Assembly (NCBI GenBank): GCA_036852015.1 | Contig: JAANDG010000294.1 | Location: 1 to 64,000 of the forward strand | Direction: 5' to 3' | DNA length: 64,000 nt | From: Pelodera strongyloides | Lineage: Eukaryota > Nematoda > Chromadorea > Rhabditida > Rhabditidae | Shown: positions 12,669-25,021 of the stretch, piece by piece | Layout of the letters: every line of letters starts with the position of its first letter | Position numbering within the stretch: the first letter of the stretch is position 1 | The notes under the pieces: generated by a model | Told to the model about the DNA's origin: nothing | The model's input: only the letters and a program-made list of their open reading frames with translations | The model's database searches: none | Translations under genes and position numbers: made by a program

Positions 12669-15600
12669 TTACACTTCCTGCTTCACTTGACGCGAGTCCC
12701 AGTCCGGTTTACAAGTGCTTGCAACGCCAGTTGGGTCACTTCGACTACGATAGTTTCCAAATCCATAAATTTCGGCGAATAAAGGTGGAAAAGCGATTTG
12801 TGCAGTGCTACTGCATAATAGCGAGACGATTGATGAATGCTTGCGGGCTGAAATGAAGCACAATTATTCAACGAACAACTTGAGTTAAAGCCAGTCGAAA
12901 CGGAACCACAGTGTAGCTATTTTCCCCCAGTTTATGTGCAAATGCTTACCGAGCTCAACGAGATCTTTGAGCATGAACACAAGGGTGCCGTACACATTTG
13001 GGTTGCTCGGATGACGACTGAGGAGTAGCGTCTGAAACATGCCGGAATCGGTTAGCTGTTCATGCTTAGTACTGTTGTACTGACCAATGTGCAACATTCT
13101 ATTATTTTTCTTTCAAACATACCTTCAGTGTATTTTCGAGCTGCTTGGCGTTTTGGCTGTTATGAGAACTTGTTGAATCTGCAATGTTTTTGTTGAAATA
13201 TAAGTAACGTAACGAACCAGAACCCACCTTTGGCAATATATAACAGACACGGCAAAATAAACTGTATTTTAACTAGCTACAACCTGGTCGAGGAATTTAT
13301 CATTAAACGTAATCTTCAGAATGTGCGTTATCCATACCTGCTGAGTAGAGTACCCAGATGACAGCAAGCGAGATTTCATCATCAAATAAATGCATATTTC
13401 GCACAGAATACGTCAATTTGACCCAGTCAAAAACGAACGATTCGCCAAACATCGTATTCAACTGAATGAGAGTTGCATCAGTACACAAAGAGCAATCACA
13501 GCAACAACGAAGAACGATTCCCTACGTGTTTAACTGAGCACAATACGGTTTACATTGTGAATTAATTGAAAAAAAAGTTGAGGTTTACCTGTTCCCTGCT
13601 AATTGAAACCGGTGAAATAATGTTTGCGAGCACTAGTTCACGTTGATTGGTTGTCGTTGCGTTGTTGAGCACAAATAAGCAGAAGTAGACCCTCTGAAAT
13701 TGAAATAAGGAACTCTCAATAACTAATAAATACCACAACAAAGCTGCAAGGATACCACTTTTTCCAGCTTATTCCAGCAAGAAACTGTATACTTACCTTG
13801 ATCATGGTACATTGCTCCTGAGGATCAATTGTCATGAAACCGGGCACCTCTCTCAGAAACTTGATGAAGCGATGCATTTCTTCTTCGGAATACTTTGCAT
13901 ATGATTGCCACAACAGAATTCGAGCGTCATTCGAGCTTCCAGGAGTTGGAGAAGCCTGAAACACACGATTACGCTTATCTAAGAAGGACACGGAAATGAA
14001 GAATAATCATCAAAATATGTAGGTAGGATTCTCTCTGTGAAGTTCTTCTTTCTCTGTGAAGTTCCTACTAACGCTTTACAATCCTAATGGTTGCTTGTAG
14101 ATTTGATGTGAACAAATAATCGTCCACTCACCAATTCGAGTTGACTTGGATCACAAACAGTCGGTCGGTGAACTTTGAAGTGCTCATTATAAGCAGTCGA
14201 TATCTGGAATGCATATTCTAGTATGTCATTTGGTTGGTTTTCTAATAATAACGAGATTTACGACCACGTAGCTTTTTGAAGAAACACAAAGAATTCAAAC
14301 CTTTGTTGCCAATTCGCTGAATACATGGTTAGTTTCGAGAGGTGGAGAGGTAACTTGTGATGTGGCTGGGAGCACCATCTTTCCTCCATCATCCGAGCTT
14401 TCGTCCTCCTTCTCTGACGCTTCTTTCTCCTTAGATTGACGTTTGCCCACCCGTAGGTAACGAACTGCTAAATATATTCTGGGCCTTAGAGCGTCCCACA
14501 CGGGCAATGAAGAACTAAGTTTGTTCACATATCAGAATTATTGTGGTACTGTTGAATGTCTCGTCTAAGTAGGCTAAAATCTGTTGCCATCTGGACAAGT
14601 CAACGCGCCTAAAGGGAATTTTGAATTCCTACAATACATGTAAGAGAGTTATTAGGCATCGAGCGGAGTAGGATTACGAGCATCCCGTAAGCCTCTTTAA
14701 AATCTGTACAAAAAGGAAGGGTATCTAATGTGGAAACGAAGTGCGAGAGGCACAGCCTCGTTCATGCGGGATGTATTTCCTCAGATATTTGGAGCTCAGA
14801 CGAGTCATTGGTCACCTTCTACAATTCTCCAAAAGTAACAATTTGCTTTCCTGAATGTGCCAAAGTTTACGGTAGAACATCAGCGTGCAAACTACTTACA
14901 ATCTCTACTCATTCCCACATTGAGGCACTTTTTGAAGCGGCAGTACTGGCATCTGTTCCTACTCAGCTTGGAAATGTTGCAGTTCCGATCCTTCATGCAT
15001 TTGTATTCCATTTGTTTTTGGATGCTTCGGCGGAAAAAGCCCTAAAATAGAGCTTTTATATATCAATGTTCTTCAACAACGAGAAACCATTGCTGATAGT
15101 CTTGTTCACGTTAATAGATATAACTGCGCATGATAACTAAAAATAGGGACAAGTAAGGCAACGGTTTCCCAATCTGAAATATGAGGAAAGTGGAAAGGTG
15201 TTTTCGGTTTCATTTATTATATCCTTTACGTAAGTTTTATTAGGCTCATCTTCCCCGATGCCCCAGACATGCGGAGTAATTACTCGGAGTGCTATCAATG
15301 TACATGCCGTATGCAAATGCACATTGCAAACAATTGGGGGTTTGATTGCGCAATCACACAGGGATGCCCACAGTCCTATACATACTGCAATGGATTATTG
15401 ATCACGAATACATAACACATAGTGCGTCGCGTATTATAACACCAACAGAACGGCGCTATTTTTCGACACACACGATTCAGAGAATCTCTTACATGCTTGT
15501 TCAAACGAATGTATACAAATTTTAAATCTCGCAATCGTTTTTGGAACTTGAAGTGCGAGCATGCGAACCTATGAAAATCTACGGAGATTCCAGGCCAAAA

Positions 15601-16725
15601 CATTTCACTTTCACGGTTTTGCGATCTTTTTTTTTGGTGGAGTTCTCCTGCTTAAGAAACTCGGCAAAAACAATATGTCTGGGCTGGGGGGATATAAACG
15701 AAAGTGAACGATAGTTGCCTTTCACTAGGCTGGTAGGAACTATTGAGCAGTGTCGTATTTCTCTACTCATGTTTTGAATAATTAATGGAAAATGTTAATA
15801 CAGTCATAATACGTTGCCCGATTGCGATACATGTGGTGTGTTTCCATCTCAAAATAAATTCTAATGCCAACTATCTTTAGAGTATAAGCTGGGATTTACA
15901 CCTACAAAACAAACGACTAATCAGGCAACTCTTTTAAGAACTGCGCGATATGACGTGGACTATTTATTGCCATGGTTTATGCTTTAGTGGAGAGTATCTC
16001 ACCTTGCATCCCTCGCAACTTGTCACTCCGTAGTGATAGCCGCTAGCTTTGTCACCGCATACTTTGCATTCTATCGTTGCTTTTTGCACAGTGGGGAACG
16101 GCATTTGAGTGTTGTTGAATTCAACTAAAACAGTTTAAATTCGTTTGGAAAAATGTTCGGTCTAGTCTAACATTTAGTAATCTAACCATAAGACTAAACA
16201 CTTGACTTGATCTGGAAAGCTCACCATTTTCTTGCGAAGAAAGGAAATAATCCGGATTTCGAAATGGTGGTCCATCATCGGTTCGGTGGTATACCGCGTA
16301 GTACGGAGTGTCCAACGACAGCTCGGGTGAGGTGTGGAATGGGGCTGATTGGGGTATTGCGGCACGCTGAATATAAGTAATGTATGGCGCATATTATGGC
16401 GGAGAAATGGTGAATCATCTGGCACGTAGTGTACGAGAACAAAGCAATGACTAATGGTGAGCCATTGTAGCATGCGCGCGCTCACCATGAAACAAAACCA
16501 CACATGTAAGAGTTAACTTGGAAGCGAATATTGTTTCGGAACTAAAACAAAAAATGTTGATTAAGAACGTACAGTAAGATGCGTCGGTGGAAGCCATGCA
16601 CCGGGCGGAGATCCCTGCTGACTTCCCGAAGTGTCACAGTTATATGCTTTATAGTCGTACTCGTATACGGTAGGAGATATTTGTGAAGGTGCGGGGGAAG
16701 GTGTACAATAGTCAATTGGGTTCAT
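12669..16725 (-). CDS. E78: Nuclear hormone receptor, NR1 group, E78/SEX-1-like; complete, 12 exons
   Basis: Exons in transcript order are 16725-16573, 16366-16225, 16124-16003, 15041-14900, 14467-14301, 14203-14132, 13955-13797, 13693-13589, 13461-13338, 13178-13123, 13031-12950 and 12847-12669 (TAA). All phases agree, giving 500 aa. Residues about 118-183 form the DNA-binding domain. Finger 1 reads [18 protein letters not shown] with P-box CEGCKG. Finger 2 begins [20 protein letters not shown] and ends [14 protein letters not shown]. An intron separates the two fingers. The extension begins [13 protein letters not shown], close to the family SRD-VRYGRVPKR. The ligand-binding domain spans about 275-470 and ends in an AF-2-like helix (PPLFAEIY, about 462-469). 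Family knowledge: E78 and nematode SEX-1 are nuclear transcription factors binding RGGTCA-type sites. Assignment to NR1 is firm. Choosing E78/SEX-1 over other NR1 members is inference from the finger sequence. Confidence 0.9.
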
Positions 16726-16760
16726 TTCTGATCGGCCCAATTTGCACCTGCAAACGAGAA
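16726..16760 (-). promoter_or_regulatory. Acceptor-like site 22 nt before the nuclear-receptor start
   Basis: On the minus strand CGTTTGCAG ends at 16748, leaving a 22-nt leader before the ATG at 16725. It is a candidate trans-splice or 5'-UTR-intron acceptor. Confidence 0.5.
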
Positions 16761-19700
16761 TTCACACTTCAAACAATAAATAACACACACGGGACAGTAT
16801 TCTCGATGCAAACCTTAACATGTACAAAACACACTTGCAAATGGCATAAGATTTACATATTTGCGTGAATTTTAAGGCGATTGAACGATAAATTAGGAGG
16901 GTATGTTTTCTGATAAAAGCAAAGAAAGAAAAGGTCAGATAAATATTGCCCACGAAACATATAGCTCGGTCGAATAACATAGGGAAATTGTGTCTTCAAA
17001 AAAAAACTACTCAATACCTGATTAAACCCAAAAAAAAAAACAATAAAATAAATTGCATAAGTCCTGTACTATAAATAAGCAGAAGAAATGTTTGTATTTT
17101 TCATATTTTCCGGACCAAGTGAAAGTGAAAGACTTTGTGTGTGTTTGGTTCTGTCTGCGTAAGGAAACGACTGTTTATAGCTTGTAAAAGAAGAAGCTGT
17201 GTTCCAGTTCGGGAATATACTCAAAAAACGTAACGGGAAAGGCAACCCCGCGCCTCAGGCTTTTATATGATTGAGAAGTACAATAAACGAGTCATACTGT
17301 CTAGTTTCACAAATACAACGATAAACTAGATTATTTCATGGGAAACTCCAAAAAACACAGATGCCTCTGCGTGATTATTCAGAAAGTATTGGATAAGGGT
17401 CTTCACTGCCTGACATGAGTAACGAAGCGATCGCACGCTCAGCCTATCACAGATAGAATACATTAATAAACGTCAACGTGGTACATAAAATAAGAAGACT
17501 GTCTGATCGTTATTAACCTAAAGTAGTGAAAACAATCAGCGCTTTTTTGCAAAAATGCCAAAGCGTTTCGGTGAGATGAGGGAAAGTGATTACAACAGAT
17601 ACCTGATAGAGCAATCCGTTATTGAGAAGAACACAACTGTTAGGGGAATAATGATCAGGGGCGCTTTCGGGAGCAAACTATCTCACTTTTCCTTTCTAAA
17701 TTCACGCAGAGACACTTTTTTAGAGTGGGAAAGAAGGAGTCGGATTGTGTTGAATACCGCAACATCTATCTATACATCGTTTAGCATCCAGAGACTGTTA
17801 ATTATCCAGCTTCATAAAACAGTTGTTCGGCACGTACAGATCACTGAGATAAAATAGGAAGAGCTAATTATAGAAGTATATGTTGTGCATGTCTAAAATC
17901 GATGGGCCTCTTATAGATCATACCGTAGTGCATACACACTAACCCCCATGAAGTTCAGTCCTAACACTGACCATCAGAGGTTGAAAATAGTCCCTCTCAG
18001 CAAACTTTTTGCCATGACGTCCCTACAATTTCACCGGTCATTCATAATCACTTTTTATGAAAACATCTGCATTTATTAATCTTTTTCTTATAATTAGTAT
18101 CTGCGCATGGGAACTAGTTACAGAGAAATAGTTGCGCGTGAGCTAAGCTAAGAATAAAACGGTTAGATAAACATTGCTAGTTAGACTTTATCTGGCTCAG
18201 ATAGAAATGTAAGTAATTAAATCTCAAAACTGTTTACTTGCTTTAATGCTACCAAATCAGAATCAAGATATAGAGAAACGTAGTAACAACAGTTTTAACA
18301 AGAAAAAATGATTTTCAATCACCAGAAGTAAAGTTTTTCGTTGTTGAAATTCTCAATTTTAGATGACAAGTTTGTGTTTCCCGAGGTGTCATTCCGCGAT
18401 TGTTAGATTCTAATTGCGCGGCGCAGCTTGCCTTGGGTGCAATACCGTATGTTTACATAAATGATGCTTATCAGAGAAAGAAAATTGCGAGAAAACAAGC
18501 GAATTAATCCTATGGTGTAAGCCTCATCCAAACCAAACGAGGATGCGTGCAAGTAGTAAATGCGCGAAGTGCACGTCAGAATTTTGTGAATGATTCCATG
18601 TTTCCAGGTGGCGAACGCATGACATGTGTTTCCTTTTTGAAACGCGAAGCAAAACAAGAAATCATTCAAAAAGCTGAAAGGACATTGTTAATTTACAAGG
18701 AATGTGCCAAATAAAATATCTTAAAATTGAACCGTAAAAGGCAAACTATTTCGCTGTTCGCCTATTATTTGTAGTATTTCTGACTGTTCCTGCCAGTACA
18801 AAAGAATTTAAACGTCTATACTGTTCCGGAAGATAGGCAACTACAACCAGCATTTGTGGAATATGATAGCAGTTGAGAGGTCTTCATGCTAAATGAGAAA
18901 AAGCACTTCTGTGCGAAAGTTTATTGTGTATTCGCAAAATTCTATGCCAATAATGGAAAGGGACGAAAACTAAGCATTACTTTTTTGTATACTCTAAGCG
19001 ATGTGGGAAAATCTAGGTGTAAGAAATGATACTATATTAAGTCGGTGCTTTTTATTTCCCTTATTTGAGTACATTCAAAGTAGTTCCTCTCTGTTTTCAA
19101 AAAAAATCGATGTGGGATCAGCATACTGTATCCAAAAATCATGTTACGTACATGCGTATGCGATTATTTGGATCATGCACGGCTCAGGAAGACTATGCTT
19201 ATTGGATGAAAATTACCCTAATAAAGAGTCGGTGTTGCGTGTTCCGTTCTATTCGCTTTGTTCGCCTTTCTCGACGCACTTTTTGTGATTTGCATACACA
19301 TCGCGGAAGAATGCATTGATGACTTTATTATTTGATTGGCCGACGGGAAAACTTAAACCAAACTGGTTAATATGAACTATTCCACTCTTTCTAGTGTCTT
19401 TCAGTTACCAAGACAATGCGCATGCGAATGAATGTAGATAGATATGTTTGGAAGAAAGGGATTTACTGATAAGAAGCCATTTATATTTTGACGCACATTC
19501 ATTTCTTGTTATTTATGGTAAGGCCGCATGCTTTCCTTTTTTTCTCTTGAATTTTATGAATGCGTATTAAATGACTGATTTATGAATAAAGGTTGCAGAA
19601 AGAAAACAACAAACTGCGCGTCTTTGGTGGTCGTAATTTGAAATGAAAATTATAATGATAACTGCATAAAGGTAAAAAAGTGAGGTGTGTGGGGGCAAAA

Positions 19701-22700
19701 GTGCGATGTTATGATATTTCTTCGCTTACAAAATGCTAGTGAAATATCGCATTTAATAATGCATACTAAAAGGTCAACATCAAAGAACCCGAAAAAATAC
19801 GTTATGTATATGATGTCTTCTTAGTTGCCTCGTGTGCCTTGAACCGATATGTAGAAAATTATTTGCCAAAAATGGCATTCTTTGAGACATCCGTCACCAC
19901 ATAGTTGTATTGCTCGTGAAAAGCCGGAAGAGCCGTTTTTAATTTGGATCATCCATTAAATTCAACTAGTCGCAGAATATGACTTGAAAATAACTTAATT
20001 AAATAATGAGTTAAAAAAAAGAAGAGATGGGCTTAATTGTTGTCCAAGCAACGGATATAGTTATCTTGCAGCATTCAAATGGCAACATTTGGCTATTTTT
20101 GAACTATTAACTGCGTTAAACGCTTGCGTCATGTCATTAGTTTAATTTGGCGACCTATGCATGGTTATAGTTCTTTGGATTTTGGATGCTTGAACCGGCC
20201 TAGTAGAACAATATTCAAGTGATCGACAGAGAAACGAGGCTAACCACATATTACGATTTGCAGGATGCCTAACTCTGTTTCTGGCTGTGCTTCCTTAAAA
20301 TCCCAGAATTCCTAAACGTACTCCAGAAATGTTGTTGTACAGGGAAAAGAGCATGTGAATGAAAAGAATTGATTCAACGCAAAATTTAACCCTGAAATGA
20401 TGTGGTTGGTTGGTATGTTTCTGTAAAGTCAAACAAGGCACAATTCATATGCTTGGAGAGATGCCAACTACCAGCTGTATAAACATACCAGCTTTTTCCC
20501 GCAAAAATAGCCCAGCTCTACTAGTTTTACTATCTTTTAAAATATGGAATCTGGGACTGTCCTTCATTACAATCAATTTATGGTTGAAGTGCGCGGGTCT
20601 TCATCTGCGACACCCTGTTCTATGGAATGTAGGTGAGAATGATAATTGCTAAACGAGTGGATTATTCGATTTCTGGCATAGTTTTTCATGTCATTATCTG
20701 CAGGAATGTCAAGATTGGCATCCACAGTCCCCCCCCCCCCTCCGATAGGCCATCATTAATTTACATTGTAGACGGGATGAGTGTTGCGCAATTGTTCTTG
20801 TTCCTTCCCAACTGCAATGTATATTCACTGAGGAGAGAATGTAGGTATTGGTAACTTTAGAAGGAGTGAGTGATCGATCTCAGAATGACTTCAGCCATCA
20901 AAAACAGGGGTAAATAATTAAATAATGCCTAATTCCGTTTCCTATTCGCAGCAATACAGAAAGTCAAATAAAATTCAAATGCAATGCAGGCAAATTGTTA
21001 TGAAATGGGAATTATGGCCATTTTGAATGAAACTGCTGTATGATAAATCTAGTGATTCATAGATAAACCAGTTAACAAACGTTTCTTAGTTTAGGCAGTA
21101 GCCTTACAAGGAACATATTTCCTTCGCCATACGTCACTTATGTTTACTGTAAGTTAAGTCGTACATAGCCAATCGAGTACTGTAAGTCTGTAAAAAGAGT
21201 AATTAGCCAAAAAATATGATTGATTAAGTAACAAAAAATTGTTCGGGGAAAATAAGCCAATTACAAAAAGAAATCGAGTGAGATAAGTCAGTCTAAATTT
21301 TTCGATGAGCTCATTCCATGAAATATCTCCTCACATTTTATTAGACCATCCGTAGGAAATATATAAAATATGAAGAGAACGAAGGTGCGAAAATAAATAC
21401 AAACTCCGTATTAAAACAATTGAGGCCACCAAGGGATAGTGTGTTTCAGCTAATAATGATATGCCAGAATGTGAATCAGCCCAGTCGAGTGTCTTTGGAT
21501 TTACATAGATGTTGCGCTAGGGTATGCGCGTGGTATGGTACCTGAGGGTAGGGAGGGGGCTGCCGTGGTGTTGCGCAACGAGCCAAGCCGACCCAGCTTG
21601 CCTACCATGGCGGAACCATTTCCCTTCTAATATACACACCACCAAGAGAGAAACGAGAGTACAAACAAACAACTTAGCATATTTTCTCATACCAGCACAG
21701 AAGTTTCTTCGTGTATTTCCAAAGCGCTTCGAGTTTTTAAGCAAAGAACCCAATTTCGGCGAAATTTTGAGGACCAGAATTGTTGTGAATAAACGACGTA
21801 ACGTAGGAATGCGTTAAAATATATCTCGCTTCATGCTCTCAAAGAATGAAAACTGAAATTGAGCCGTCTTAAAAACGTCTTGCACCTCATGTGTGATAGC
21901 CAGATATTACTGGAGTCGAGGAAAATTAATTTCAGGTGACTTTATCAATAAATACCAGGTAAATAGATGGTACGCGGCTTGTTATTTTCACGCTCTTTTG
22001 GGGCCACTTCACATAACAATAGGTAAAGTTCTCAGTTTTACGAACAAACACTGTTTGAGTGACCGACAGGAAAGACACGTAATCCGTCAACAAGCTGATA
22101 AGTGTTTTTTTTTTCGAAATTAATGAAAGTCTTGAAAAACACTCTAAATGAAATTGGGGTGGAGTTGGACTGCCCAAAGTCAGTAGGAGAGTGTTTCTGG
22201 CAGCTGCATTTAAATTTATGTGAGCTATGGAACATGTAGGACAAACTGATTGTAAGCATAACAGTGAAAGACTAGAATGAGTTCAGAGATTCGCTAGCTG
22301 AGCTCGGACAATTAGTGTTCGGAAGTAAACTATCAACAAGATTATTTCAATCAATTCTAAATGTGCTTCGTCGGAGGGGTCATGGAAGTTAAGAACTTTC
22401 AGCGATTGACCGCTGAGGGTTTGGGGAGTTTCTGGTGCGCTTCTTTCTGATAAAAGAGTGATATGAAAACAGGGCTCTGTCCATCACACACTGATAAGTG
22501 TCTTCTGGAGTGACCGGTGTGACGAAAGAAAAAAAAGGTTGGAGGGATACAGGCCGTCTGACCGAAGCCGAAAGTATGTTAAGGAACTGAGAATTCTGAG
22601 GCAAACTTTCGTGCAAACTTACGGAGATGTTTTGTATTATCGTTACTGTCATAGTGTTCAATATATTGAATATATTCAACATTATTATGACATTCAAAGT

Positions 22701-25021
22701 TCTTGTAAGGTAAGTAATAATCACAGGTAAATCACGGATGCTAAGATGGGTTTTAAAGGACGAATTAATGCGAAGTGATATCCGGTCTTAACCTAGCCGT
22801 ATTATATTGATTAAATTATGCGAGCTCGTCAGGAGTACACAGATCGTGCCAGAGTTGTGGGATTTTGCGTCGCATAACGTTCAGAAAGGGGAGACTATAC
22901 AAAAAATAATTCTCGGAAACATACACTGGCATGGAACAACAGTTCTATTGTCTCTGGGTGTAATATTACAGATTTAGAACCAATTTAGTATATTTATTAA
23001 CTTTATAGTTTTGAAGCAATCTAAGGATGAATTGCATGAACATAAGCTCTCTTGAGTGACGACATTTTGTTTTTGTTTATGTATCATTAAATGCACCCTC
23101 TTTGTCTAAAGAGGTATAACGGGCTTTTATTTGGAACTTACGTTGCACGGCGCATTCCCACGTATGATGTGTTAACTGTGCGATACTGCGCGTTGTTCGT
23201 ATAAATATATTCATTTGCATGCAAAATATGGGAATGCAGTTGTCCATCATTAGCTTCTCTATTGTCTCTGGGTGTAATATTACAGATTTAGAACCAATTT
23301 AGTATATTTATTAACTTTATAGTTTTGAAGCAATCTAAGGATGAATTGCATGAACATAAGCTCTCTTGAGTGACGACATTTTGTTTTTGTTTATGTATCA
23401 TTAAATGCACCCGCTTTGTCTAAAGAGGTATAACGGGCTTTTATTTGGAACTTACGTTGGACGGTGCATTCCCACGTATGATGTGTTAACTGGTGTGATA
23501 CTGCGCATTGTTCGTCTAAGTATATTCATTTGAATGCAAAATATGGGAATGCAGTTGTCCATCATTAGCTTCAAAAACCGGCCGTTGTATCGCTGCTAAG
23601 AGTTTAACATAAAGTGTTACCACAACTGAACTTGCGTTCTGCATAGAAAGGGCTAGACGTGTGCCAGACTCGTACTCATTGTCATATAAGGAAGCGCGAC
23701 TAGCTCAAGGAAGAAGAAGTCTTACATTCTCTTTTCATGAAGGGAGATGTAAGACTATTTATTTTCCTATTAAAATCTACTGGCTTTTGATATTTCATGA
23801 ATATTTTAAGAAGGCACTTTATTTTGTATTTAGCGTGGATTATCAAATTGTGCTTATAAGCTAATAGAGGCCCTGCGCGGATTCTGTAAATGTCGTTTTG
23901 ATTTTCTACTTGCTAAAAGTATGAATTAAGTGGCAAGGACACAAAAGCCCAAAATGCAAAGTGTTATGATGCCAAAAAGTGGCGCGTAGTTGCTTGTTCA
24001 TTGAGTTAGCTAGTAAGCTTAACCATACGCAAGCGGGATACGGGCGAAATATGGCCAACGTTGCTCTAAAATAACAATTTATTATGTTACGTCTATGCAA
24101 GCAAACGGTGCATCCATGGTGAAGCTTGAACTGAGCAACTGCTGAAATCGCGGCGTTTGAATGCAACTGATTCATGAAAAATGTACAACAAATCCATCAC
24201 ATAGTTGGTTTCACCTCTCGTTTACCTTTGGCAGAACGACATTGCTGTCGAACGAAATCATATCATGCATTTGTGAAATTCTTGTAAAATTAACGCAAAG
24301 ATTCGGTCGCGTTTATTGCGATACTGTTTATTACAATTGAAATACAAAGGTCTCACCTGAAATTTGCTGATATAGAAGTTTATATTATCTACCAAATGGG
24401 AACATTTATTTCGGGTCTCATTTTCCGGTGTCAAATTTTAATTATGCTTCAATGCGCAAAATCTCAGTCATTGTCAGACGAATGGGATTACTGAGCATGC
24501 GAATGCATATCTACAGTTTGCACTAAGCACAATGAGGCATTTCATTTATAGGTGAAACGTACTAAGGTAGTGACCGGAGTATTCAAACATATGAATATAG
24601 TGTTATCAAAGAGAGGTTTACTTTTGTTCTCCTTGTAGGTGTGCATAATAATAATGGACCACGGGATATAGACTCGGATTTGCGAAGAACGGCCCCATTT
24701 CTTATATGTGTTTATTAACGACATCTGAACAGTACATAAAGTGACAAAAACGCCTTTTCTAGGAAGGATTCCGAAAAAAAAAATTATTTTTATATACAGT
24801 GATTTGTTAACAGTAAACCACATCACTTCTTTTAAATAAGCGAGCTAAGGTGCTTATTGGCGGATTACAGTAATTCTAGCGACAGAACAATAATCTGTTT
24901 TCAGAATTAGAAACAAGCGAATAGTACATAATGCAAATCTGAACACCCAATACTCTAATACTTTCTATGGCGTAAAGAGAATCTACGCAAAAGTGGAGAT
25001 ATAATAGCTGAATGAAGTTTT
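16761..25021. other. Gene-poor intergenic region, about 8 kb
   Basis: No family motif is seen on either strand. The longest open frame (plus, 17555-17857) starts after TTTTTTGCAAAA and encodes a basic 100-residue peptide. It has no recognisable domain and I do not call it a gene. The notable structure is the tandem duplication at 22945-23573. C or T homopolymers occur at about 20728 and 22108. Confidence 0.6.
22945..23573. repeat. Recent 314-bp tandem duplication (two copies)
   Basis: Copy 1 is about 22945-23258 and copy 2 about 23259-23573. Both start CTATTGTCTCTGGGTGTAAT and end near GTTGTCCATCATTAGCTTC. Only about ten substitutions or small indels separate them (for example CACCCTCTTT against CACCCGCTTT), so the duplication is fairly recent. 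No open frame or transposon end is seen. Confidence 0.92.

Noticed and set aside
17555..17857. 100-codon plus-strand ORF (MPKRFGEMRESDYNRYLIEQ and onward)
   Set aside because: No homology is recognised, no splice partners were found, and it is isolated in an 8-kb gene-poor region. It is possible but unsupported.
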